Positions 17,983-27,035 of a stretch of DNA of 64,000 bases are shown here, in pieces. Under the pieces are notes generated by a model. That model saw only the letters and a program-made list of their open reading frames with translations. It was not told where the DNA came from and made no database searches. The stretch's first letter is position 1, and every line of letters begins with the position of its first letter. Both the position numbers and the translations under genes were made by a program. Origin of the DNA: PALSA-607 sp036501485 (lineage in GTDB: Bacteria > Actinomycetota > Actinomycetes > Acidothermales > Acidothermaceae); assembly GCA_036501485.1 (NCBI GenBank), contig DASYAG010000093.1:1-64000 (forward strand), given 5' to 3'.

Positions 17983-19107
17983 ATGACAACTCGCTTCGGA
18001 TTCGTTAGTACCTACCCGCCGACCATTTGTGGTTTGGCGACGTTCACGTCGTCACTGTTCAACGAGCTGGTGACATCAGCTGGCAACGAGGGTCGCGTCA
18101 TTCGTCTTGTCGAGACTCCGCAACGGCCGGCCGGTCCGGAGATCGTCGGCCAACTGGTTGCTGGCGATGTGGGCAGTGCGTATCGCGCTGCCGAGTTGCT
18201 GAACGACGGTGATATCGCAATCGTGCAACACGAGTACGGCGTGTATGGCGGACCAGATGGCGACGAAATCCTGCTGCTCCTGCGCGCGCTTACGGTGCCA
18301 TCTGTCGTCGTCTTGCATACCGTCCTGAGTACACCGACGGCGCATCAAAAGTCTGTCCTCGAGGCCGTCGTTGCAGCTGCCGACGCGGTCGTGACAATGA
18401 CAGCGACCGCATACAATCGTCTTGCGACTGGCTACGCCGTCGACATGCGCAAGGTCAATGTAATCCCGCACGGTGCACCAGCTGTCCGCAGCCAGTCGTT
18501 GTCAGTCCGCACCGACCGGCCCACGGTTTTAACGTGGGGCTTGATTGGTCCGGGCAAGGGCATTGAATGGGGCATCGAAGCGATGGCCTCTCTCGCTGAC
18601 CTCTACCCGACGCCGCGTTATGTCATCGCCGGGCAAACGCACCCCAAGGTGCTGCTGCGAGACGGTGAGGCCTATCGCGATCGACTCAAGGCGCAGGTAA
18701 CTGCCCTGGAGCTTGGCGAGATCGTCAGTTTCGATAGCCGCTACCGTGACAACGTGGCCCTTGGTGAGTTGGTCGATTCGGCGGACGTCGTGTTGTTGCC
18801 GTATGACTCGACCGACCAGGTCACGTCGGGCGTTCTCATCGAGGCCGTTGGCGCACTGAAGCCGGTCATCGCGACCCGCTTCCCGCACGCCATCGAGTTG
18901 TTGGGCGACGGTGCAGGTCTGCTTGTGCCGCAAAAGAATCCGGCGGCGATTGCCGCGGCACTACGTACATTGCTGACTGATCGCGAACTTGCGGCGGGTA
19001 TGACGAAGGCGGCCGGCGCTGCTGGCTCCGAGCTGGCATGGGCCGCCGTTGCGCAGCGTTATCTCGGCCTGGCGGGCGATTTGATCAGCGCCCGCGTGGC
19101 CGCGTGA
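17983..19107 (+). CDS. GT4-family glycosyltransferase
   Basis: A 374-residue cytoplasmic GT-B glycosyltransferase. The N-terminal domain begins FGFVSTYPPTICGLATFTSSL, with VQHEYGVYGGPDGDEIL and a V-I-P-H-G hinge at NVIPHGAP. The C-terminal nucleotide-sugar domain has TWGLIGPGKGIEWGIEAMA and the ending LLPYDSTDQVTSGVLIEAVGALKPVIAT, the EX7E-like region of GT4. The sugar donor is unknown. It is the first gene of a run of three linked by GTGA start/stop overlaps, ending in a GH130 mannoside phosphorylase, so mannose-containing glycans are a reasonable guess. Confidence 0.88.
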   Translation: MTTRFGFVSTYPPTICGLATFTSSLFNELVTSAGNEGRVIRLVETPQRPAGPEIVGQLVAGDVGSAYRAAELLNDGDIAIVQHEYGVYGGPDGDEILLLLRALTVPSVVVLHTVLSTPTAHQKSVLEAVVAAADAVVTMTATAYNRLATGYAVDMRKVNVIPHGAPAVRSQSLSVRTDRPTVLTWGLIGPGKGIEWGIEAMASLADLYPTPRYVIAGQTHPKVLLRDGEAYRDRLKAQVTALELGEIVSFDSRYRDNVALGELVDSADVVLLPYDSTDQVTSGVLIEAVGALKPVIATRFPHAIELLGDGAGLLVPQKNPAAIAAALRTLLTDRELAAGMTKAAGAAGSELAWAAVAQRYLGLAGDLISARVAA

Positions 19108-20129
19108 ACACCGCCCCGGCGCTCGCAAGGCCGGTGTTCGATCACTTGCACCGGCTGACCGACGGTCGGGGCCTTTTTGAGCATGCGGAGTACGGCGACC
19201 CGCGGCCTGAACATGGCTATTGTCTCGACGATGTGGCGCGCGCACTCGTCGTCGTCTGTCGCGAGCGACGTCCGTCGCTGGCGCTGCAGGCACTCGGGCG
19301 GCACTACCTGGACTTCACGCTCTCGGCGATCGAGGCCGACGGCTCATGCCACAACCGCATGAGCGTCGATGGCTCGTGGAACGACGATTCAGCAGTTGAG
19401 GACTGGTGGGGTCGGGCTCTGTGGGGGCTCGGTGTGGCGGCCGCACATGCACCGACGCAAGCGATGCGCGCACGTGCGCTACTGGGATTCCGGCTCGCGG
19501 CTCGCGCCCGTTCGCCTCATCCGCGAGCTATGGCGTTTGCCGCACTCGGCGCAGGCGAGCTGCTGCTGAACCGCAGCGGCGAACTGTCTGCGATGCAGTT
19601 GTTAGTCGATGCTGTGAAAGCAATAGGCCCGTCGGGCGTCGATCCCACATGGCCGTGGCCACAATCGCGATTGACGTATGGCAACGGTTCGGTCGTCGAG
19701 GCGTTGCTGCTCGCAGGCGCGGCGTTGCCCGACGCGGCGACGAAGGAACGCGGCCTGCAATTGCTCGAGTTCCTGCTCGAAATCGAGACGCTCGACGGTC
19801 ATCTGTCTGTGACACCAGTAGGAGGTCGCGGGCCGGATGACTTCCGTCCAGGTTTTGACCAGCAGCCGATCGAGGTTGCCGCGATCGCCGACGCGTGCGC
19901 CCGCGCGCACGAACTCACGCAGGATCGCCGCTGGTTGCACGGCCTCGCCATGGCCTGGTCGTGGTTCAACGGCGACAACGACAGCGCGACGCTAATGTTC
20001 GATCCCGACACTGGGGCCGGTTTCGATGGCCTTTTGCGCGATGGCCGCAATCTCAATCAGGGCGCCGAGTCGACCCTGGCGCTGCTATCGACGGCGCAGC
20101 ATGCTCAACGGCTCGCGCTGCTTCGGTGA
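19104..20129 (+). CDS. Six-hairpin-like glycosidase-related protein
   Basis: A 341-residue cytoplasmic protein built of helix pairs rich in Trp and Gly (VEDWWGRALWGLGVAAAH, WPWPQSRLTYGNGSVVEALLLAG, GFDQQPIEVAAIADACARAHELT). This resembles the (alpha/alpha)6 barrel of six-hairpin glycosidases found beside GT4 and GH130 genes. The N-terminal DDVARALVV fits the same group. No catalytic pair can be assigned with confidence. GTG 19104 overlaps the TGA of the preceding glycosyltransferase and the gene ends in the GTGA of the next gene, so the three proteins are made together. Confidence 0.75.
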   Translation: MNTAPALARPVFDHLHRLTDGRGLFEHAEYGDPRPEHGYCLDDVARALVVVCRERRPSLALQALGRHYLDFTLSAIEADGSCHNRMSVDGSWNDDSAVEDWWGRALWGLGVAAAHAPTQAMRARALLGFRLAARARSPHPRAMAFAALGAGELLLNRSGELSAMQLLVDAVKAIGPSGVDPTWPWPQSRLTYGNGSVVEALLLAGAALPDAATKERGLQLLEFLLEIETLDGHLSVTPVGGRGPDDFRPGFDQQPIEVAAIADACARAHELTQDRRWLHGLAMAWSWFNGDNDSATLMFDPDTGAGFDGLLRDGRNLNQGAESTLALLSTAQHAQRLALLR

Positions 20130-21607
20130 CACTCACTACATCCCTCGCACGTCGGGTCGAAGCGCAGCTGGCGCCTGATCCGGCGCGTGTTGTCGCCAAA
20201 TTGTTCTTGCCTGGCGAGGAATTACCATCCGGGCGCTCCAGGGCCGGTGCTGTCATCGCCCGGGTGTTGGCGTTGTCGGAGGATGAGGTCGAGCGCGTCG
20301 CTGCTTCACTGGTCGAAGACTTCTCCGAGCGGCATCGCGAGTTCTCTGCGATGCTCACCGACCACGCGTCGATGATGCGTTTGCAGGTGCAGTCGACACC
20401 GGCGATGTCGGAAGCTCGCTTGCTCGTGCTCGGTGCGAGCTTCACGGCGGAGTATGCCGTCGAAGGCGCGGCCCTCTGCAATCCGAGTGCCGTCCTACAT
20501 CCCGATCAGTCGAGTCTCGGCGAGGGCCAAGCGCGGATTGCGATCAGCCTACGTGGCATCGGCGAAGGCCATATCTCGTCCGTCGGATTTACGAGCGCTG
20601 TCGTCGGTCCCGGTCCGTCCTGGACGTTCGAGCCTCGATTACTGCCGATTGTTGCCGGCACTAGTGCGGCCGCCTATTGGCAGAAGACGCACCTACGTGC
20701 CGTCTTGGCTGACGAGGGTCGCATCGACGGACTCGGCCGTAGCGTGCTTGCGCACCTGCCTGCAGTCTTCACCGGGATCGACCTCGAGCATGCCCTCGCT
20801 GAGGAACGGCAGGACCTGCTGGCGACACCTGGTGGGCAGCTGACCGTCGCACTGCTTCGCCGACTCGTGTCCTCGGCATACGCCGTCGGTTTCCCATCCG
20901 ACCTCGCACTGAGCCAGCAGGTGCTACTTCCGTCGGCACCTGATGAGAGCAACGGCATGGAAGACGCCCGGTTCGTGCGATTCACCGCCGACGACGGTTC
21001 GGTCGAGTACCGCGCGACGTATACGGCATTCGACGGTCGCAAGATCGCGCCGCGATTGCTCATCAGCCCAGATCTACGCACGTTCCAGGCGCACCGTCTC
21101 GCCGGCCCGGCTGCACGCAACAAGGGCATGGCGTTGTTCCCTCGGATGGTCGGAGGCCGTTATCGGTCGCTCTGCCGGTCGGACGGCGAGAGCACCAGCG
21201 TCGCGACGTCCGTCGACGGGTTTGTCTGGAGCGCACCCGAAGTCATCCAGGCGCCTACTGCTTCGTGGGAGGTTCTGCAGGTCGGCAACTGCGGACCACC
21301 CATCGAAACTGATCGTGGGTGGCTGGTGTTGACCCACGGCGTCGGGCCGATGCGGATCTACTCGATCGGCGCGATCCTGCTCGACCTCGACGATCCGACG
21401 AGGGTCATCGGCAAGCTTGAGCGCCCGTTCCTCCAGCCAACGCTCGAAGAGCGCAACGGGTACGTGCCGAACGTCGTCTATTCGTGCGGCGGTTTGGTTC
21501 ACGACGGCTTGCTGTGGCTGCCCTACGGAATCGGCGACTCGCGCATCGGTGTCGTGTGGGCCTCGGTCGACGAACTCTTGAATGAGATGGCGCCTTTCCA
21601 CGGCTGA
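20126..21607 (+). CDS. GH130 family glycoside phosphorylase (mannoside phosphorylase-like)
   Basis: A 493-residue enzyme. The five-bladed propeller domain of GH130 is recognisable by NGMEDARFVRFTADDG (the Asp is the family's proton donor), RNKGMALFPRMVGGRY, WEVLQVGNCGPPIET and GYVPNVVYSCG. Family members phosphorolyse beta-1,4- or beta-1,2-mannosides to mannose 1-phosphate. The N-terminal about 150 residues are an extra helical domain present in longer GH130 proteins. GTG 20126 overlaps the upstream TGA. Gene order GT4–glycosidase-like–GH130 suggests turnover or remodelling of a mannose-containing oligosaccharide; the exact linkage is not predictable. Confidence 0.85.
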   Translation: MTLTTSLARRVEAQLAPDPARVVAKLFLPGEELPSGRSRAGAVIARVLALSEDEVERVAASLVEDFSERHREFSAMLTDHASMMRLQVQSTPAMSEARLLVLGASFTAEYAVEGAALCNPSAVLHPDQSSLGEGQARIAISLRGIGEGHISSVGFTSAVVGPGPSWTFEPRLLPIVAGTSAAAYWQKTHLRAVLADEGRIDGLGRSVLAHLPAVFTGIDLEHALAEERQDLLATPGGQLTVALLRRLVSSAYAVGFPSDLALSQQVLLPSAPDESNGMEDARFVRFTADDGSVEYRATYTAFDGRKIAPRLLISPDLRTFQAHRLAGPAARNKGMALFPRMVGGRYRSLCRSDGESTSVATSVDGFVWSAPEVIQAPTASWEVLQVGNCGPPIETDRGWLVLTHGVGPMRIYSIGAILLDLDDPTRVIGKLERPFLQPTLEERNGYVPNVVYSCGGLVHDGLLWLPYGIGDSRIGVVWASVDELLNEMAPFHG

Positions 21608-21836
21608 GCGCGATGATTTGCCTGTGGATACAGACCTCGCCGCGTTGTCGGCCGCCTACTGGCGGCATCACCAGCTGAGTCAGGGAAATCGCCAAGAGTG
21701 GCTGGCGTCAGAAGAATATTCCTGGGCATGGGATGCGCCCGTACGCGATGCGACCTCACATCGAGCTACCGTCGATTCGCACGAAAGCACCCGCCTCCCC
21801 TCGCCGGCGGTCGCGAAATCCTCGACCAGCGCGTAA
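21582..21836 (+). CDS. Small hypothetical protein overlapping GH130 gene
   Basis: An 84-residue frame beginning 26 bp before the GH130 stop. Residues 17-55 are rich in Trp, Glu and Ala (AAYWRHHQLSQGNRQEWLASEEYSWAWDAP), which looks protein-like; the C-terminal 30 residues are low complexity. No ribosome-binding site is obvious, but overlap-coupled translation from the GH130 gene is plausible. I do not recognise a family. It converges on the minus-strand glycosyltransferase. Confidence 0.45.
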   Translation: MRWRLSTAERDDLPVDTDLAALSAAYWRHHQLSQGNRQEWLASEEYSWAWDAPVRDATSHRATVDSHESTRLPSPAVAKSSTSA

Positions 21837-21877
21837 GCCGCGAGGCCTCCGCGGCAAGTAGGCAACCCGAGGATCCT

Positions 21878-22882
21878 TCACTCGGCGACGATTTGCTCGT
21901 AGACGCGCAGGTAGTCGTCGACCATGCGATCGGCCCCGAAGCGTGAGGCCGCGCGGGCACTGACCGCGCTGCGATCCAAACCGACCGTCTTCGAGACGGC
22001 CGCGACCGCGCTGTCGACGTCGTGCGCGAGAAAGCCGGTCACGCCCTCGTCGATGACTTCGGGCATCGACCCGCGTCGGTAGGCGATGACCGGAGTGCCG
22101 CATGCCATCGCCTCGACGACCGAAAGGCCGAACGGCTCGTCGAACGCGATTGGGTGAAGCAGTACGGCCGCTGATCCGAGTACGTCGGCGCGCTGCTGCG
22201 GACCGATCGAGCCGAGATAACGGATCTGGTCGCCGTCCACCTGCGGCTTGATCTGTTCGGCGAAGTAGCGCTCGTCCTGCACGATTCCACAGATCACTAG
22301 TCGGCGGTCGGCGAGCTTGGCGATGGTGATCGCGTCGGCGGTGCCCTTGTCGGGGTGGATGCGGCCGAACACCACGAGGTCGTCGCCCGGTATGGCTCGA
22401 AACGGCAACTGCGCGAGGTCGACACCGTGATAGATCGTCGCGATGTACTCGAGATCGGGGGAGCGATCGGCGTCCGAGATAGCGACGTAGTGCGAGCGCG
22501 CCCGCTTGTACGCGGGCAAGATGCCCGCACCTGAGAATCCATGGATGGTGGTTACCATCGGGGCCGCGCAATGGGCTGCGAACGCGAGAGGCAGCCAGTC
22601 GAGTTGGTTGTGCACGAGGTCGAAGTTCTTCGATTCGGCCAAAACGTTGGCGACGTGCATCGCTTCCCAGATGCGGCCGTCCATCGACGGGTCTTCGGCG
22701 TACCCGTGCGGGCTGATGCCGCGCAGCTGCGCGTGAGTCTGCGAATCCAGCGTTGCGAACAAGGTCACGGCGACGCCTCGAGCGACCAGGCCCTCGGTGA
22801 GCAGGCTCGTCACGAGTTCCCACGGGCCGTAATGCACGGGCGGCGTGCGCCAGGCGATCGGTGCGAGCATCGCGACCTTCAC
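21878..22882 (-). CDS. GT4-family glycosyltransferase (MshA-like fold)
   Basis: A 334-residue GT-B enzyme. Its N-terminal KVAMLAPIAWRTPPVHYGPWE and FDLVHNQLDWLPLAF, and C-terminal VVFGRIHPDKGTADAI, with FDEPFGLSVVEAMACGTPVIAYRRGSMPEVI containing the EX7E motif, are textbook GT4. The frame is open to 22972, but GTG 22882 gives the canonical MK(V/I)AM start. The donor is unknown. It faces the GH130 operon and is divergent from the GH44 gene. Confidence 0.88.
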   Translation of the reverse strand: MKVAMLAPIAWRTPPVHYGPWELVTSLLTEGLVARGVAVTLFATLDSQTHAQLRGISPHGYAEDPSMDGRIWEAMHVANVLAESKNFDLVHNQLDWLPLAFAAHCAAPMVTTIHGFSGAGILPAYKRARSHYVAISDADRSPDLEYIATIYHGVDLAQLPFRAIPGDDLVVFGRIHPDKGTADAITIAKLADRRLVICGIVQDERYFAEQIKPQVDGDQIRYLGSIGPQQRADVLGSAAVLLHPIAFDEPFGLSVVEAMACGTPVIAYRRGSMPEVIDEGVTGFLAHDVDSAVAAVSKTVGLDRSAVSARAASRFGADRMVDDYLRVYEQIVAE

Positions 22883-22994
22883 GCGTGACTGACCGGCCGC
22901 AGGCTCATGCCGGCATTGTTGCCGATGACGGCCAGGCTTTGGGCCGATGGGGGGAAATCGGTCGGAAGTCACCCAATCCGGGACGTCGTGGCTC

Positions 22995-23000
22995 TAGGCT
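22995..23000 (+). promoter_or_regulatory. Putative -10 box for leaderless GH44 gene
   Basis: TAGGCT ends 7 nt before ATG 23008, supporting that start over the longer open frame that begins at 22861. Confidence 0.5.
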
Positions 23001-23007
23001 CGTGCGC

Positions 23008-25542
23008 ATGTTGCGGATGGTGTCTCGGGCCGCGCTCGTAGTCGTTGTTGCGGCAGTCGCCGCGGCGCCAGCAGCAGCGCTGACCTCGGCCGCCGCGGCG
23101 ACCGCAGGCCCAGCGCTCACCGTCGATGCGGCTGCCGGCCGGCACGCGATCAGCAGCGACGTCTATGGAATGAACTTCAGTGACGCAGCGCTGGCGACAG
23201 AGCTCGGTCTCACTGCTGACAGGTGGGGCGGTAACAGCACGAGCCGCTACAATTACACGAACAACACCCACAACACCGGCAGCGACTACTACTTCGAGAA
23301 CATCGTCGACTCGACGTCGCTCGACTCGTTCGTGACGGCCGACCTCGCCCATGGCGACAATCCGGTGGTTACCGTGCCGGCGATGGGCTGGGTGTCGAAG
23401 ACCTCGCCCACGTCACATCCGTTCGACTGCGGCTTCAAGGTTTCTGTCTATGGAGCGCAACAGTCGACTGATCCGTATGACTCGACCTGCGGTAACGGCA
23501 AGCACACCAACGGAACGCAGATCACTGGCAACGCAGCATCCGATACCTCGGTGGCTGAGAACGGCGCGTTCGATCAGGCGATGGTCGCGCACCTGGTGTC
23601 AAAGTTCGGAACCGCGGCGGCGGGCGGCGTCAAGAGTTACGAGATCGACAACGAGCCGTCGCTGTGGAATAGCACACACATCGATGTGCATCCTGCGCCG
23701 TTGAGTTACGACGAGTTATGGACCAAGTCCCTAGCCGCCGCCCAGGGCATCAAGGCCGGCGACCCGACCGCGACAGTCGACGGGCCAGGCGATTGGGGCT
23801 GGTGCGCGTACTTCTATGCACCGGACGATCCGGGTGGCTGCGGACCTGGGCCGGACAAGCAGGCACACGGCAACCTGCCATTGGCCGCGTGGTACCTGCA
23901 GCAGTTCGCGGCCTATGACAAGGCGCACGGCCAACGGCTGCTCGACTACTTCGACGAGCACTTCTATCCGCAAGAGACCGGAGTCTCTCTTTCAACCGCG
24001 GGCGACGCCGCAACGCAGGCTCTGCGACTGCGATCGACGCGCGCGCTGTGGGATCCGACCTACACCGACGAGTCGTGGACCGCCGATCTCGGTCTTGGCT
24101 CGGTCGAGCTGATCCCGCGGATGAAGCAGTGGGTCGCTCAGTACTACCCGGGCACCAAGATCGCCATCAGTGAATACAACTGGGGCGGCCTTGAGTCGAT
24201 GAACGGCGCTCTTGCAGAAGCTGACGTACTAGGGATTTTCGGCGCCCAGGGCGTCGATCGCGCACAGCTATGGTCGCCCCCAACGTCGTCTCAACCTGGC
24301 GCCTTTGCGTTTCGCATGTATCGCAACTACGACGGCCACGGTTCGCGTTTCGGCGACGAGAGCGTTAGCGCGTCGAGTGCCGATCAAGGCCAGCTCTCGG
24401 TTTACGCCGCGCAGCGTTCGACCGACGGCGCGCTGACTGTGCAGGTCATCAACAAGACCGGTGGCGATCTGACTAGCACGCTCGCAGTGCACAACGCATC
24501 GACGTCCGCAGCTCAGGTATTCACTTACAGCCCAGCAAATCTGAACGCCATCGTGCAGCGGCCTGATGCCACCTTCACGTCGGGCTCCGCGTCACACACT
24601 TTCCCGGCTAATAGCATCACGTTGCTCGTGATCCCAACCGACATCGCGGTGTCGCGACTCGGAGGAGCAAACCGCGACGTGACCGCGGCAGATGTTGCTC
24701 TTGCAGCATTCCCGACCGCGGGCTCGGCGAAGGCCGTTGTACTCGCACGCGACGATGTCTATGCCGACGGGCTGACGGGTTCGCCGCTGGCCAGTGCACT
24801 TGGTGGGCCGTTGTTGCTGACCAACCCGGCGGTTCTGTCTGCGGATGCGCGATCGGCGATCACCCATTCGCTCGCCGCAGGCGGCAAGATTTACTTGCTG
24901 GGCGGGACAACTGCCATTAGCGCGTCGACGGCGTCGACATTGACGGGGCTCGGCTACAGCGTCGTGCGCATCGGCGGTGCAGATCGTTACGCGACGGCCA
25001 GTCTCATCGCCGATCAGATCGCAGCGACCCACAGTGTCAACCATATCTATCTGGCAACGGGACTGAACTTCCCCGACGCCGAGTCGGCGGCAGATGCGGC
25101 CGCCGTTACCAATGGCGTGGTGCTACTTACTGACGGGACGTCGGTAGCGGCCGAGACCGCACAGTGGGAGAGCGCCCACCCAGGCATGACGGTTGCCGCG
25201 ATTGGAGGGTCCGCAGCTGCCGCCGATCCTGCAGCCACGCCATTCGTGGGCACGGATCGTTATGCCACAGCGGCGAAGGTCGCCGCGAGCGTCTTGCCCA
25301 ACCCTGCAGGTGTCGTGATTGCCACCGGCGCCAACTTCCCCGATGGGCTCGCCGGCGCCGCTTACGCAGCGCACTTCGGCTGGGCGATGGTGCTCGTGGC
25401 GCCAGGTTCGACGACACTCGACGCCGATCAGGCCACCTATCTCCACGCCGCATCGAGCACAGTGAGGACGCTGGTTACCGTCGGTCAGACGGCTGCCGTT
25501 CCGCCGGCCACCGTGAGCGCGGTCTTGTCGGGACTCGGCTAA
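23008..25542 (+). CDS. Secreted GH44 endoglucanase/xyloglucanase with cell-wall-binding repeat 2 region
   Basis: An 844-residue exported enzyme. Residues 1-33 are a signal peptide (ALVVVVAAVAAAPAAALT). Residues about 38-540 are a glycoside hydrolase family 44 domain; the acid/base is E216 in YEIDNEPSLW and the nucleophile E389 in ISEYNWGG. GH44 enzymes cut beta-1,4-glucan or xyloglucan. Residues about 545-844 hold three copies of the cell-wall-binding repeat 2 (CWB2) type, recognisable by RLGGANRDVTAADVA, RIGGADRYATASLIA and VGTDRYATAAKVA, which would hold the enzyme on the cell surface. The nearby GT4/GH130 genes fit a plant-polysaccharide-using lifestyle. Confidence 0.9.
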   Translation: MLRMVSRAALVVVVAAVAAAPAAALTSAAAATAGPALTVDAAAGRHAISSDVYGMNFSDAALATELGLTADRWGGNSTSRYNYTNNTHNTGSDYYFENIVDSTSLDSFVTADLAHGDNPVVTVPAMGWVSKTSPTSHPFDCGFKVSVYGAQQSTDPYDSTCGNGKHTNGTQITGNAASDTSVAENGAFDQAMVAHLVSKFGTAAAGGVKSYEIDNEPSLWNSTHIDVHPAPLSYDELWTKSLAAAQGIKAGDPTATVDGPGDWGWCAYFYAPDDPGGCGPGPDKQAHGNLPLAAWYLQQFAAYDKAHGQRLLDYFDEHFYPQETGVSLSTAGDAATQALRLRSTRALWDPTYTDESWTADLGLGSVELIPRMKQWVAQYYPGTKIAISEYNWGGLESMNGALAEADVLGIFGAQGVDRAQLWSPPTSSQPGAFAFRMYRNYDGHGSRFGDESVSASSADQGQLSVYAAQRSTDGALTVQVINKTGGDLTSTLAVHNASTSAAQVFTYSPANLNAIVQRPDATFTSGSASHTFPANSITLLVIPTDIAVSRLGGANRDVTAADVALAAFPTAGSAKAVVLARDDVYADGLTGSPLASALGGPLLLTNPAVLSADARSAITHSLAAGGKIYLLGGTTAISASTASTLTGLGYSVVRIGGADRYATASLIADQIAATHSVNHIYLATGLNFPDAESAADAAAVTNGVVLLTDGTSVAAETAQWESAHPGMTVAAIGGSAAAADPAATPFVGTDRYATAAKVAASVLPNPAGVVIATGANFPDGLAGAAYAAHFGWAMVLVAPGSTTLDADQATYLHAASSTVRTLVTVGQTAAVPPATVSAVLSGLG

Positions 25543-25580
25543 ATCTCGGTGAGCTGACCTGCCCTGGCAAGATCGGGTGT

Positions 25581-26288
25581 GTGACCGAGCTCCCGACCGC
25601 GAGTACGCATCTGCTGTCTGTCGCGGGTGTGGTCGATGTGGGTCCACGGATGCGTCGCATCACCGTCACCGGCGACGCGTTGGCGAACTTCGCCCCGCTG
25701 CCCGGCCAAGACGTCGTGGTGCACGTTAGTGATGGTCACGGCAGCGGAGTCAGTCGTCGCTACACGATCCGCAATCTCGATACCGCGACCCGCCGGCTCG
25801 ACCTCGATGTCGTGATGCACGGTCACGGGCCCGGCGCCACGTGGGCGGCCTCGGTTGCGACTGGCGACGACATCGAAGTCTTCGGCCCGCGTGGCAAAGT
25901 GCTCCTCGCGCAGGTTCGATGGCAACTGTTTGTCGGCGATGAATCCGCGATCCCAGCGATTGCCGAGATGATCAGGGCGCTACCAGCCGGGACGACGGTA
26001 GTGGCCGTTATCGAAGTCACTGAGGTTGATGACGAGCAGCCGATCACTGCAGCCGGACCGGTCGACGTCCGGTGGCTGCATCGCCTCGAGACCCCGGCGG
26101 GGGAGTCGGAGCTGCTCGATCGGGCGGTTGCCGCGATCGAGATACCGGACGTCGAACGGCACGCGTATCTGTTCGGCGAGAGTCGGACAGTGCGACGGCT
26201 TAGAGACGACTTAGGCGCCCGCGGGTTACACCCGCACGAGATTTCGGCGAAGGGGTACTGGAATCTCGGCCGCCGCAGCGGTCACTGA
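25581..26288 (+). CDS. Siderophore-interacting protein (FAD-dependent ferric reductase)
   Basis: A 235-residue cytoplasmic flavoprotein of the SIP/ViuB family, which reduces ferric siderophores to release iron. The FAD-binding barrel shows MRRITVTGDALANFAP and SRRYTIRNLD, followed by HGPGATWAASVATGDDIEVFGPRG. The C-terminal NAD(P)H part has FVGDESAIPAIAEM and ends AKGYWNLGRR, the conserved YW signature. GTG 25581 is preceded by CAAGAT with a 7-nt gap, a near match to the leaderless arrangement. Its last 7 bp overlap the end of the opposing ACT gene. Confidence 0.88.
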   Translation: MTELPTASTHLLSVAGVVDVGPRMRRITVTGDALANFAPLPGQDVVVHVSDGHGSGVSRRYTIRNLDTATRRLDLDVVMHGHGPGATWAASVATGDDIEVFGPRGKVLLAQVRWQLFVGDESAIPAIAEMIRALPAGTTVVAVIEVTEVDDEQPITAAGPVDVRWLHRLETPAGESELLDRAVAAIEIPDVERHAYLFGESRTVRRLRDDLGARGLHPHEISAKGYWNLGRRSGH

Positions 26289-26929
26289 CTGATCGGTGCT
26301 GCCGTTCCCGCGATTACGGTGTCGATGGTGGTCATGAGTTGCTGAAGTCGCAGGATCTCCGTGTCGTGGAACGGCATCTCGTCATTGCGGCCGATCAAGA
26401 CCACGCCAGAATCTTGAATCGGTGCAGTGGCCAACGTCGCCCGCGCGCCTTCGGGCAACGTGAACATGCCCGCGTCGGCCAGCCGGCTCGACCGCATCGG
26501 CACCCGACCGGCCCATCCGACGTCGGGCGCCGACGGTGTCCTCGCCCGCGGGAATGCCTGCCCCGCCTCGAAACTGACCGACCAATCGGCGTCAAGCAAT
26601 CGCGGTGCAGCGTGCGTGATGATCGTCAACGCGTGGTGAGGCTCCTTCACGACCGCCTGCACGACGGCGAGCTCAGGCAAGTGATCCCTGGTTATGCCCG
26701 CACGGCGAATCCCGAGAACCGTGAAAACGCCGCCCGCCCGCAGCTCGTTGGCCAGCGCCTCGACCTGCCCGGAGTCGCAGTCGAGCAGGAATTGGTCGAC
26801 GGCCTCGGTCATCTTTCCGCCGAGGACGTCGACCTCCCTGACGTCGATAGAGCGCGATGCAATGAGCGCCGTGAGCTGCGCGAGCGCGCCGGGCCGGTCG
26901 GGCAGCGCCAGGCGGAACGAAAACAACAC
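26282..26929 (-). CDS. ACT-domain protein with GAF-like C-terminal part
   Basis: A 215-residue cytoplasmic protein. Residues 1-75 are an ACT domain (FSFRLALPDRPGALAQLTALIASRSIDVREVDV), a small-ligand, often amino-acid, sensor. Residues about 85-205 resemble a GAF-like sensor (ARATLATAPIQDSGVVLIGRNDEMPFHDTEILRLQQLMTTI). Function unknown; probably a regulator of amino-acid metabolism. GTG 26929 has AGGAGG 8 nt upstream. That ribosome-binding site overlaps a CTAG-rich palindrome, so translation or transcription may be controlled there. Confidence 0.75.
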   Translation of the reverse strand: MLFSFRLALPDRPGALAQLTALIASRSIDVREVDVLGGKMTEAVDQFLLDCDSGQVEALANELRAGGVFTVLGIRRAGITRDHLPELAVVQAVVKEPHHALTIITHAAPRLLDADWSVSFEAGQAFPRARTPSAPDVGWAGRVPMRSSRLADAGMFTLPEGARATLATAPIQDSGVVLIGRNDEMPFHDTEILRLQQLMTTIDTVIAGTAAPISQ

Positions 26930-26939
26930 GAGAAGAGCC

Positions 26940-26953
26940 TCCTAGGCCTAGGA
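26940..26953. promoter_or_regulatory. CTAG-rich palindrome upstream of ACT gene
   Basis: TCCTAGGCCTAGGA is a perfect 14-bp palindrome overlapping the AGGAGG of the ACT gene. A further CCCTAGGTCCTAG follows at 26964-26976, giving four CTAG tetranucleotides within 37 bp. CTAG is rare in most bacterial genomes, so this looks like a protein-binding site. Confidence 0.4.
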
Positions 26954-27035
26954 AGCTTGCGCACCCTAGGTCCTAGTGCCTTCGGCACGGTACGTGTCCG
27001 CGCTGTTACAGGCGAATCAAAATCACGTCACGATG

